Below, one piece after another: positions 51,057-58,504 of a stretch of 64,000 nt of DNA. Origin of the DNA: Streptomyces typhae (GTDB lineage Bacteria > Actinomycetota > Actinomycetes > Streptomycetales > Streptomycetaceae); NCBI RefSeq assembly GCF_009755605.1, contig NZ_WPNZ01000010.1:186001-250000 (forward strand), in the 5' to 3' direction. Positions within the stretch are counted from its first letter, which is position 1. Each line of letters starts with the position of its first letter. The notes below the pieces were generated by a model. The model was not told the DNA's origin. It made no database searches and saw only the letters and a program-made list of their open reading frames with translations. The translations under genes and the position numbers were made by a program.

Positions 51057-51677
51057 CTAGGCGGACCGCGCCCGGTTCCGCAGTTCCTGCCACACCTCGT
51101 CCACGCGCGGCGCCAGCTTCTCCAGGGTGCCGTCGTTGTCGACGACGATGTCGGCGATCTCCAGGCGCTGCTCCCGGGTGGCCTGGGCCGCCATCCGGGC
51201 GCGGGCGTCGTCCTCGGTCATGCCGCGCAGCCGCACCAGACGGTCGAGCTGGGTGTCGGGCCTCGCGTCGACGACGACCACGACGTCGTACAGCGCCGCG
51301 AGGCCGTTCTCCGTGAGCAGCGGCACGTCGTGGACGACCACGGCGTCCTCGGGCGTCCTTGCGGACTCGGCGGCGGCCCGTTCCAGCTCCGCGGAGCGCG
51401 CTCCCACCAGGGGGTGCACGATCGCGTTGAGCGCGGCCAGCTTCGCGGGGTCGGCGAAGACGATCGCGCCGAGCTTCGGGCGGTCGAGGGCGCCGTCGGC
51501 GTCCAGGACATCCGTCCCGAACTCCGCGACGACCGCGGCCAGGCCCTCGGTGCCCGGTGCCACCACCTCGCGGGCGATCCGGTCGGCGTCGACGAGCACG
51601 GCGCCGCGCTCCACCAGCAGCCGTGACACTTCACTCTTTCCGGCACCGATCCCGCCGGTCAGCCCCACTTTCAGCAT
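51057..51677 (-). CDS. coaE: Dephospho-CoA kinase
   Basis: A 206-residue kinase for the last step of coenzyme A synthesis, phosphorylating the 3'-hydroxyl of dephospho-CoA with ATP. The P-loop LTGGIGAGKSEVSRLL starts at residue 6, VDADRIAREVV near residue 30, HPLVGARSAELE near 87, VVHDVPLLTENGL near 111, and the lid-type RMAAQATREQRLEIADIVVDN near 160. The length is normal for bacteria. The ATG at 51677 is clear from the conserved MLKVGLTGG opening. It is divergent from the AhpD-like gene. Confidence 0.96.
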   Translation of the reverse strand: MLKVGLTGGIGAGKSEVSRLLVERGAVLVDADRIAREVVAPGTEGLAAVVAEFGTDVLDADGALDRPKLGAIVFADPAKLAALNAIVHPLVGARSAELERAAAESARTPEDAVVVHDVPLLTENGLAALYDVVVVVDARPDTQLDRLVRLRGMTEDDARARMAAQATREQRLEIADIVVDNDGTLEKLAPRVDEVWQELRNRARSA

Positions 51678-51761
51678 GAACGGCAGCTTAGGCGATGTCA
51701 CATCCGGCGGGCCCGCCCCGTCCTTGGACTGTAAGCAGCTGCACCGACGAGGGAGTACGCC

Positions 51762-52238
51762 ATGAATGCACGCTTGAACCTCTTCGAGAGCCACGTCGCG
51801 GCGAAGTTCGGCAAGCACCTCTTCGCGGCGGGCCAGGCGGTCAAGGAGTCGACGGTACCGGCCACCACCCTGGAACTGGTGCGGCTCCGCGCCAGCCAGA
51901 TCAACAGCTGCGGCTTCTGCACCGACATGCACGCCAAGGACGCCGCGCACGCCGGGGAGAGCCAGCTGCGCCTCAACCTGGTCGCCGTCTGGCGCGAGGC
52001 CACAGTCTTCACCGAGGCTGAGCGGGCCGCCCTGGAACTGACGGAGCAGGGGACGCGGATCGCCGACGGGGCGCCCGGGGTCACGGACGAGGCGTGGGCG
52101 AACGCGGCCAAGCACTACGACGAGGAGCAGCTCTCGGCCCTGGTGTGCGCCATCGCCCTCATCAACGCCTACAACCGCGGCAACGTCATGGTCCGGCAGC
52201 CCGCGGGCAGCTACGAGCCCGGTCAGCTGCACCACTGA
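51762..52238 (+). CDS. AhpD-like carboxymuconolactone decarboxylase family protein
   Basis: A 158-residue helical protein of the CMD/AhpD superfamily. The redox motif SCGFCTDMHAKDA near residue 48 has the CxxC and the following His needed for alkylhydroperoxidase-type activity. FTEAERAALELTEQGTRI near residue 84 is also typical. It likely acts in peroxide defence as a homotrimer in the cytoplasm. GGGAG lies upstream of the ATG. It is 85 bases from the divergent coaE. Confidence 0.9.
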   Translation: MNARLNLFESHVAAKFGKHLFAAGQAVKESTVPATTLELVRLRASQINSCGFCTDMHAKDAAHAGESQLRLNLVAVWREATVFTEAERAALELTEQGTRIADGAPGVTDEAWANAAKHYDEEQLSALVCAIALINAYNRGNVMVRQPAGSYEPGQLHH

Positions 52239-52296
52239 CGGTGGCGGAGGGGGCGCGGCGGCGACGGGGCCGCCGGGCGTCGCGCCCTGACTTCGG

Positions 52297-52402
52297 GCCC
52301 CGGGCCCCGACCGCCCGCGGGCCCCGACCGCACGTGGGCCCCGGCCGCACGTGGGCCCCGGCCGCACGTGGGCCCCGGCCGCACGTGGGCCCCGGCCGCC
52401 GG
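52297..52402. repeat. 17-bp tandem repeat with phased CACGTG boxes
   Basis: Six units of the TGGGCCCCGGCCGCACG type. CACGTG occurs at 52331, 52348, 52365 and 52382. The array fills the convergent gap between the AhpD-like and PAC2 genes. Confidence 0.9.
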
Positions 52403-52427
52403 GCCAGGCTCCCAGGGCCGACCGGCC

Positions 52428-53366
52428 CTAGCTGTCGCCCTCGCGCTCGGCGAGGAAGCGCTCGAACTCGCGGCCGATCTCGTCGGCCGACGGTATGTCC
52501 GCGGGCTCCGCGAGCATGTTGCCGCGCGCTTCGGCGCCCGCCGCCGCGTCGTACTGGTGCTCCAGCCCCTGGACGAGGGCGACCAGTTCCTCGTCGCCCT
52601 CCTGGACCTGCCGGTCGATCTCGGTCTGGGTGCGGTGCGCCTCGGTGCGCAGGGTGTGCGCGACGGCGGGCAGGACCAGGCCGGTGGCGGCGGTGATGGC
52701 CTCCAGGACGGTCAGGGCGGCGTCGGGGTAGGCGGAGCGCGCGATGTAGTGCGGTACGTGGGCGGCGACACCGAGCACGTCGTGGCCCGCCTCCGCGAGG
52801 CGGTACTCCACCAGGGCCTCCGCGCTGCCCGGCACCTGTGCCTCCTCGAAGGGGCTCGCGTGGCCGGGGACGAGGTCCGTGCGGTTGCCGTGCGGGGTGA
52901 GGCCGACGGGGCGCGTGTGCGGTACGCCCATGGGGATGCCGTGGAAGTTGACCGCGAGCCGTACGCCGAGGCGTTCGACGATCTCCCTGACGGCCGCGGC
53001 GAACCGCTCCCACTCGATGTCCGGCTCGGGGCCGGAGAGCAGCAGGAAGGGCGCGCCGGTGGTGTCCTGGAGGAGCCGCACGTCCAGTGTCGGCACCTCG
53101 TAGTCGCTCCAGCGGTCGCGCTTGAAGGTGAGCAGCGGACGCCGGGCGCGGTAGTCCACGAGGCGGTCGTGGTCGAAGCGCGCCACGACCTGCCCGGGAA
53201 GGCTGTCCACGAGCCGCTCGACGACCTGGTCGCCGGTCTCGCCCGCGTCGATGTATCCGTCGAAGTGGTAGAGCATGACCAGGCCGGCCGACTCCTGGGC
53301 GAGTGCCATGTCGACGACAGCGAGGCCCTTCGGCTCCCATGCGTACAAACCCTGCGGATCAAGCAC
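52428..53366 (-). CDS. PAC2 family protein
   Basis: A 312-residue protein of the PAC2 family, related to the proteasome assembly chaperone PAC2 of eukaryotes and common in actinomycetes. Signatures are LVMLYHFDGYIDAGETGDQV near residue 30, FDHDRLVDYRARRP, DFL-type strands, FHGIPMGVPHTRPVGLTPHG near 143 and VAAHVPHYIARSAYPDAA near 200. The C-terminal 60 residues are an acidic coiled-coil-like tail. Its function in bacteria is not established. The GTG start has GAGGAG upstream. Confidence 0.9.
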   Translation of the reverse strand: MLDPQGLYAWEPKGLAVVDMALAQESAGLVMLYHFDGYIDAGETGDQVVERLVDSLPGQVVARFDHDRLVDYRARRPLLTFKRDRWSDYEVPTLDVRLLQDTTGAPFLLLSGPEPDIEWERFAAAVREIVERLGVRLAVNFHGIPMGVPHTRPVGLTPHGNRTDLVPGHASPFEEAQVPGSAEALVEYRLAEAGHDVLGVAAHVPHYIARSAYPDAALTVLEAITAATGLVLPAVAHTLRTEAHRTQTEIDRQVQEGDEELVALVQGLEHQYDAAAGAEARGNMLAEPADIPSADEIGREFERFLAEREGDS

Positions 53367-53458
53367 TGTGACCGCTCCTCCTCGTGTTCATTGAGCAGAA
53401 CACGTGCTGCGGGGCGTGCATTCCCCTCTCCGCGCATTCACAGCATCCACCGACCACC

Positions 53459-53487
53459 TTGACGCGAACATGCCCCACCCTTACCGT
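53459..53487 (+). promoter_or_regulatory. Promoter of the beta-helix lyase-like gene
   Basis: -35 TTGACG (53459-53464), 17-base spacer, -10 TACCGT (53482-53487). The leader to the ATG is about 97 bases. TTGACGCGAACATGCCC and the later GAGACAGC match the promoter at 38629. Confidence 0.65.
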
Positions 53488-53590
53488 CACGAGACAGCAA
53501 GCGTTCATATCCACGCCCAAGGTTCATGTACAAGAACCCTCTTCTGTCCGAACAGCCTGTCCGAACAGCCGACGGGAAGGCAACCCCACG

Positions 53591-54565
53591 ATGCGCACCC
53601 GCTTCCTCATCGCCGCACTCTCCGCCACCGCCGCCACGGCGGTCCTCACGGCGGCCGCGTACGCGAATCCGGCGTCCTCGGCCGCCCGCCCGGCAGCCAC
53701 CATCGAGGTCTCCACGGCCGCCCAGCTCAAGGCGGCGCTCGGCTCGGCGGGTCCGGGCGACACCATCCGCCTCGCGGACGGCACGTACACCGGCAACTTC
53801 AAGACCTCCGTGGCCGCGAACTCCGGCTCCCGGATCACCCTGACCGGCTCCTCCAAGGCCGTGCTCACGGCCGGCGGCGGCTACGGTCTGCACCTCAACG
53901 GCGCCTCGTACTGGACCGTCAAGGGCATCACCGTGACCGGCGGCCAGAAGGGCATCATGATCGACTCCGCGCGGGGGGTCGTGGTGGACGGCGTGACGGT
54001 CCACGGTCTCGACATGGAGGGTGTGCACTTCCGCAAGTCGAGCCCCGACGGCGTGATCAAGAACTCGCGGATCCACGACACGGGCAACGACGGCCGGGGC
54101 ATGGGCGAGGGCGTGTACGTGGGCAGCGCCAACACGCTCTCCGACAGGAGCGACAACGTACAGATCCTGAACAACGTCATCGGTCCGGACGTCGGCGGCG
54201 AGGCCGTCGACCTCAAGGAGGGCACGAAGGGCGGCCGGGTCGCCGGCAACACCTTCGACGGCAAGGGCCTGACCGGCAACAACTACGACGACTCCTGGAT
54301 CGACGTGAAGGGCAACAACTACGTCATCGAGAACAACACCGGCAAGAACACCACGAACAACGGCTTCGAGACCCACACACAGGAGCCAGGCTGGGGCTGC
54401 GGCACCGTGTTCCGTGGCAACAAGTCGGACCTGACGGGCGCCTCCGGCGACAGGCAACTGGCGATCAACGTGACGAACAACAGCGACAGTTGCCGGACGA
54501 CGGTGTACGCGAGCAACACGGTCACGGGCGGCAAGGGGCTCACGAACGTCCCGGTGACGCCGTAG
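53591..54565 (+). CDS. Secreted right-handed beta-helix protein (pectate lyase-like)
   Basis: A 324-residue exported protein. The signal peptide is about residues 1-31 (FLIAALSATAATAVLTAAAY). The mature part is a parallel beta-helix: VSTAAQLKAALGSAGPGDTI, GLHLNGASYWTVKGITVTGG, GVVVDGVTVHGLDMEGVHF and NVQILNNVIGPDVGGEAVDL, with Asn ladders typical of polysaccharide lyases. The likely substrates are acidic or plant polysaccharides; the exact lyase family is not clear. The ATG has GGGAAGG upstream. It has its own promoter and ends in a hairpin. Confidence 0.85.
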   Translation: MRTRFLIAALSATAATAVLTAAAYANPASSAARPAATIEVSTAAQLKAALGSAGPGDTIRLADGTYTGNFKTSVAANSGSRITLTGSSKAVLTAGGGYGLHLNGASYWTVKGITVTGGQKGIMIDSARGVVVDGVTVHGLDMEGVHFRKSSPDGVIKNSRIHDTGNDGRGMGEGVYVGSANTLSDRSDNVQILNNVIGPDVGGEAVDLKEGTKGGRVAGNTFDGKGLTGNNYDDSWIDVKGNNYVIENNTGKNTTNNGFETHTQEPGWGCGTVFRGNKSDLTGASGDRQLAINVTNNSDSCRTTVYASNTVTGGKGLTNVPVTP

Positions 54566-54599
54566 GGGCGGGGGCCCGCACAAAACCGGTCCCCGCCCC
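54565..54599. terminator. Hairpin between convergent secreted-protein genes
   Basis: GGGGCGGGG (54565-54573) pairs with CCCCGCCCC (54591-54599) across a 17-base loop, starting at the stop codon of the beta-helix gene and ending 18 bases from the opposing stop. Confidence 0.6.
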
Positions 54600-54616
54600 C
54601 CCTCTGCCGGTGAGGC

Positions 54617-55126
54617 CTACACGCGCGATCCCCACCACTCATACGCTCCGCCGCTGCTGGTGCCGTAGACCGCTCCGTTCGGACGGGCCACCAGGCAGGT
54701 GCTGTAGTTGGTCAGTGCGGGGCAGAGCGTGTGGCCCGCGTCGTCGTAGTGGAAGCGCATGCCCTTGCGCCACTCACATCGGCTGGCCCAGACGGCGTTG
54801 TTCTCCATGGATTCGTTGTCAGTGGCCAGACAGAGACCTGTGGCCTTGTTCTGGAGCTGCTCATGCGGGTAGTAGTCGGGATCATCGCCACGCCAGTCCC
54901 ACTTCTGGAAGTTGCTGCCGTTGCACTTCGTCAAAAAGACCCGTGACGTGGCTCCGTCGATCTTCCCACCGGTGAGGCACCGCTCGAAGGTGCTGTCCCC
55001 GAAGGTCCAGTAGGTGGGGTCCGGAGCGGCCTGCGCGGAGACGGTCTGGAGGGCGCCGATTCCGGCGGCGAGAGCGACGGCCGCGATTCCCTTGCCCAAA
55101 CGGTTCTTGATCCATGTCGTGTGCAT
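54617..55126 (-). CDS. Secreted ricin-type beta-trefoil-like protein
   Basis: A 169-residue exported protein. The signal peptide (GIAAVALAAGIGALQTVSAQA) is followed by about 135 residues rich in Trp and Cys. QKWDWRGDD near residue 76, LQNKATGLCLATDN near 92 and NNAVWASRCEWRKGMRFHYD near 110 resemble QxW repeats of ricin-type lectin domains. No catalytic domain is present. It could bind sugars or inhibit enzymes. The ATG at 55126 has a weak ribosome site. A 12-bp palindrome CGCCGATCGGCG lies 70 bases upstream. Confidence 0.7.
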   Translation of the reverse strand: MHTTWIKNRLGKGIAAVALAAGIGALQTVSAQAAPDPTYWTFGDSTFERCLTGGKIDGATSRVFLTKCNGSNFQKWDWRGDDPDYYPHEQLQNKATGLCLATDNESMENNAVWASRCEWRKGMRFHYDDAGHTLCPALTNYSTCLVARPNGAVYGTSSGGAYEWWGSRV

Positions 55127-55322
55127 GCGCGAACCGTAGCTGGCGCGCCGCACCGCTCATCGGGGGCGAATGGGTGGAGAACCCGAGGAAAGGGTCGCCG
55201 ATCGGCGAAGGAGCGGTGGAGATTCACTTTCCCTTGCCGGGGCCAGTGACAGGAAGCCCGCCCTCGTTCAGCGGTGCTTCACCCGCCCGCCCGGCACCAT
55301 GGCGCCGCCCTGCGGGAGAAAG
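55127..55322. promoter_or_regulatory. Upstream region of the ricin-like gene with palindrome
   Basis: Contains CGCCGATCGGCG at 55196-55207, a perfect 12-bp palindrome, as a possible operator. The remainder shows no gene. Confidence 0.3.
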
Positions 55323-55360
55323 CAGTGTGGGCCCGCACCATCCGGTGCGGGCCCACACTG
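55323..55360 (-). terminator. rpsA terminator
   Basis: A 17-bp perfect stem (CAGTGTGGGCCCGCACC) with loop ATCC begins 1 base after the rpsA stop codon. Confidence 0.9.
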
Positions 55361-55361
55361 T

Positions 55362-56906
55362 TCAGCTACTGCTACCGCCTAGAGGCGAGATTCCGCGCAG
55401 GCCGCCGGCCAGCGTCTCGCGCAGCGCGGCGAGCGCCTCGTCCGACGCCAGGGCGCCGGAGTTGTCGTCCGACTCCGAGGAGTACGAACCGCCGCCGCCA
55501 CCGCCGGTGCCGGCGGCCGGAGCCGCGCCACCGGGAGCGGCCGCACCCTCGGCCTCGGCCTGGGCGTCCGCCTCGCGGGACTTGATGACCTGGGCCTGGT
55601 GCTGCTCGAAGCGCTGCTGCGCCTCGGCGTACTGGCCCTCCCAAGCCTCGCGCTGGGTCTCGAAGCCCTCGAGCCAGTCGTTGGTCTCGGGGTCGAAGCC
55701 CTCGGGGTAGATGTAGTTGCCCTGGTCGTCGTAGGACGCGGCCATGCCGTACAGGGTCGGGTCGAACTCGACGGCCGACGGGTCGGCGCCGAAGGACTCG
55801 TTGGCCTGCTTCAGCGACAGCGAGATCCGGCGACGCTCGAGGTCGATGTCGATGACCTTGACGAAGATCTCGTCGTTGACCTGGACGACCTGCTCCGGGA
55901 TCTCCACGTGGCGCTCGGCCAGCTCGGAGATGTGGACCAGGCCCTCGATGCCCTCGTCGACGCGCACGAACGCACCGAACGGAACGAGCTTGGTGACCTT
56001 ACCGGGAACGACCTGCCCGATCTGGTGCGTGCGGGCGAACTGCTGCCACGGGTCTTCCTGGGTCGCCTTGAGCGACAGGGAGACGCGCTCGCGGTCCATG
56101 TCCACGTCGAGGACCTCGACGGTGACTTCCTGGCCGACCTCGACAACCTCGGAGGGGTGGTCGATGTGCTTCCAGGAGAGCTCGGAGACGTGGACGAGAC
56201 CGTCGACGCCGCCGAGGTCCACGAACGCACCGAAGTTGACGATCGAGGAAACGACGCCGGAGCGGACCTGGCCCTTCTGCAGGGTCGTGAGGAAGGTCTG
56301 GCGGACCTCGCTCTGGGTCTGCTCGAGCCAGGCGCGGCGGGACAGGACCACGTTGTTGCGGTTCTTGTCCAGCTCGATGATCTTGGCCTCGAGCTCCTTG
56401 CCCACGTAGGGCTGAAGGTCGCGGACGCGGCGCATCTCGACCAGGGAGGCCGGCAGGAAGCCACGGAGGCCGATGTCGAGGATGAGACCACCCTTGACGA
56501 CCTCGATGACGGTACCGGTGACGATCCCGTCCTCTTCCTTGATCTTCTCGATGGTGCCCCAGGCACGCTCGTACTGGGCGCGCTTCTTCGAGAGGATCAG
56601 GCGGCCTTCCTTGTCCTCCTTCTGGAGAACAAGGGCCTCGATCTCGTCACCGACGGCGACGACCTCGTTCGGGTCGACGTCGTGCTTGATGGAGAGCTCG
56701 CGGCTGGGGATGACGCCTTCGGTCTTGTAACCGATGTCGAGCAGGACCTCGTCCCGGTCGACCTTCACGATGACGCCGTCGACGATGTCGCCGTCGTTGA
56801 AGTACTTGATCGTCTCGTCGATCGCGGCGAGGAAGGCTTCCTCGTTACCGATGTCGTTGACCGCAACCTGCGGGGTGGTGGCGGTGGTCTCGGTGCTGCT
56901 CGTCAT
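55362..56906 (-). CDS. rpsA: 30S ribosomal protein S1
   Basis: A 514-residue S1 protein with four S1 OB-fold repeats at residues about 36-105 (DGVIVKVDRDEVLLDIGYKT), 123-190, 208-276 (SSIVNFGAFVDLGGVDGLVH) and 293-362 (TKLVPFGAFVRVDEGIEGLV). Four repeats, not six, is the actinobacterial form. It helps the ribosome bind mRNA. The tail is Gln/Glu-rich then Gly/Ser-rich. The final LRGISPLGGSSS runs up to the terminator and may be longer than in other Streptomyces. The 393-base region upstream should carry a strong promoter. Confidence 0.98.
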   Translation of the reverse strand: MTSSTETTATTPQVAVNDIGNEEAFLAAIDETIKYFNDGDIVDGVIVKVDRDEVLLDIGYKTEGVIPSRELSIKHDVDPNEVVAVGDEIEALVLQKEDKEGRLILSKKRAQYERAWGTIEKIKEEDGIVTGTVIEVVKGGLILDIGLRGFLPASLVEMRRVRDLQPYVGKELEAKIIELDKNRNNVVLSRRAWLEQTQSEVRQTFLTTLQKGQVRSGVVSSIVNFGAFVDLGGVDGLVHVSELSWKHIDHPSEVVEVGQEVTVEVLDVDMDRERVSLSLKATQEDPWQQFARTHQIGQVVPGKVTKLVPFGAFVRVDEGIEGLVHISELAERHVEIPEQVVQVNDEIFVKVIDIDLERRRISLSLKQANESFGADPSAVEFDPTLYGMAASYDDQGNYIYPEGFDPETNDWLEGFETQREAWEGQYAEAQQRFEQHQAQVIKSREADAQAEAEGAAAPGGAAPAAGTGGGGGGSYSSESDDNSGALASDEALAALRETLAGGLRGISPLGGSSS

Positions 56907-57299
56907 GTGGGAAAGGGCTCCGGTACGGACATTGAAGTCGTAGGTACTGCTTACGCCGGAGCCCGTTTCGCTCTGCAGAAGCCGGACAGCTTAGGAGACG
57001 CCGACTTCTGGTTCCCGAAGGAAACGGAAAGCGCCTCGACAACCGAGGGGACATACAACAGACGCGAGCGCAACCTGCTATGTCTGAGGAACGCAGGCCC
57101 GCAGCGCAACTTGTAGCATACGGGGGCTGCCGTACAGGGTCAATGCGCGAAGGCGCACACCCGGGGCGGATCCCCGCATACCCGGCACAAAACCTGTTGC
57201 CAGAGGCCACACGGGGCGCAGCACGCCCTGCCGCGCCGCTTCCGGAGGGCCCCTCACGGCACGCACCACCGCGGCGGCACGGAACGGCACAGTACGACG
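56907..57299. promoter_or_regulatory. Divergent promoter region of rpsA and a methyltransferase
   Basis: No gene is visible. On the minus side TTGCGC (about 57112-57107) could be the -35 of rpsA, giving a leader near 150 bases. On the plus side TTGTAG (57111-57116) with TACAGG 16 bases later could serve the methyltransferase. Both are weak guesses. Confidence 0.35.
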
Positions 57300-58283
57300 A
57301 TGGAGCGGATCATCCAAGAGCACGAGGCACCCGAACTTCACCAGTCTCCCGGCTCCGGGCCGCACGGTTCAACCGGCTCGGGCCCGCACGAGTCCCCCGG
57401 CTCCGAACCCGAGGCCACCCGGCGCGACGCGGACGTCACCGAGAGCAGCCGCGCCAGCCGCGGCTGGTGGGACAGGAACGCCGACGACTACCAGATCGAG
57501 CACGGCACGTTCCTCGGGGACGACCGGTTCGTGTGGGGCCCGGAGGGGCTCGACGAGGTCGAGGCGGAGCTGCTCGGCCCGCCGGAGGATCTTGCGGGCA
57601 AGGACGTCCTGGAGATCGGTGCCGGCGCGGCCCAGTGCTCGCGCTGGCTGGCCGCGCAGGGCGCGCGCCCGGTCGCCCTCGACCTGTCCCACCGCCAGCT
57701 CCAGCACGCGCTGCGCATCGACGCCGAGCGGTCCGGCGGGGACCGCCTGCGCATCGACGCCGAGCGGCCCGGCGAGGACCGCCCCGCGGCGGAGGGAGCC
57801 GGGGCGAGGGCGGCCGGGGTGCCGCTGGTGCAGGCCGACGCGGGCGCGCTGCCGTTCGCGGACGGCTCCTTCGACCTGGCCTGCTCCGCGTACGGGGCGC
57901 TGCCGTTCGTCGCCGACCCGGTGCGGGTCCTGCGGGACGTGCGCAGGGTGCTGCGCCCCGGCGGCCGTTTCGTGTTCTCCGTGTCCCACCCGATGCGCTG
58001 GGCGTTCCCGGACGAGCCGGGGCCCGAGGGGCTCTCGGTGGCGGCCTCGTACTTCGACCGCACCCCGTACGTCGAGCAGGACGAGCAGGGGCGCGCGGTG
58101 TACGTCGAGCACCACCGGACGCTCGGGGACCGGGTGCGGGACGTCGTCGCGGGCGGGTTCCGGCTCGTGGACCTGGTGGAGCCGGAGTGGCCCGCGTGGA
58201 ACACCCAGGAGTGGGGCGGGTGGTCGCCGCTGCGCGGGAACCTCATCCCTGGGACGGCCATCTTCGTGTGCGAACGGGACTGA
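57300..58283 (+). CDS. SAM-dependent methyltransferase
   Basis: A 327-residue class I enzyme (Methyltransf_11 type). The SAM loop VLEIGAGAAQCSRWLAAQG is near residue 103, VALDLSHRQLQHAL near 126, DLACSAYGALPFVADPVRVL near 195 and LRPGGRFVFSVSHPMRWAF near 222. The HPMRWAF stretch and C-terminal ILVDLVEPEW-like end are typical of a conserved actinomycete family next to rpsA. The substrate is unknown. The first 45 residues repeat PGSGPH/ESPGSEP, and a duplicated RIDAERSGGDR/RIDAERPGEDR sits after strand 2. Confidence 0.85.
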   Translation: MERIIQEHEAPELHQSPGSGPHGSTGSGPHESPGSEPEATRRDADVTESSRASRGWWDRNADDYQIEHGTFLGDDRFVWGPEGLDEVEAELLGPPEDLAGKDVLEIGAGAAQCSRWLAAQGARPVALDLSHRQLQHALRIDAERSGGDRLRIDAERPGEDRPAAEGAGARAAGVPLVQADAGALPFADGSFDLACSAYGALPFVADPVRVLRDVRRVLRPGGRFVFSVSHPMRWAFPDEPGPEGLSVAASYFDRTPYVEQDEQGRAVYVEHHRTLGDRVRDVVAGGFRLVDLVEPEWPAWNTQEWGGWSPLRGNLIPGTAIFVCERD

Positions 58284-58460
58284 CCTGGACCGGTCTGGAC
58301 CCACCTGGATCGGTCTGGACCCACCTGGACCGGCTTGGACGCACCTGGACCGGCATGGATCGACCTGGACTGACCTAGACGGCCTGGACCCACCTGGGCT
58401 GACCTGGATCGATCTGGACCGGCCTGACGTGGCCCGGACTGACCTGGACCGGCCGGGGCC
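58281..58460. repeat. 10-bp phased CTGGAC array upstream of hrpB
   Basis: From 58281 the sequence is a run of 10-mers such as TGACCTGGAC, CGGTCTGGAC, CCACCTGGAT. The first eleven are in exact 10-bp register, then drift to 19-21 bp pairs. About sixteen CTGGAC-like cores are present, with the array ending 44 bases before the hrpB start. Confidence 0.85.
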
Positions 58461-58504
58461 GAGGCGCGTTCCGGGTCCGCCCGGCGGCGTACGAGACTGA
58501 GTGC

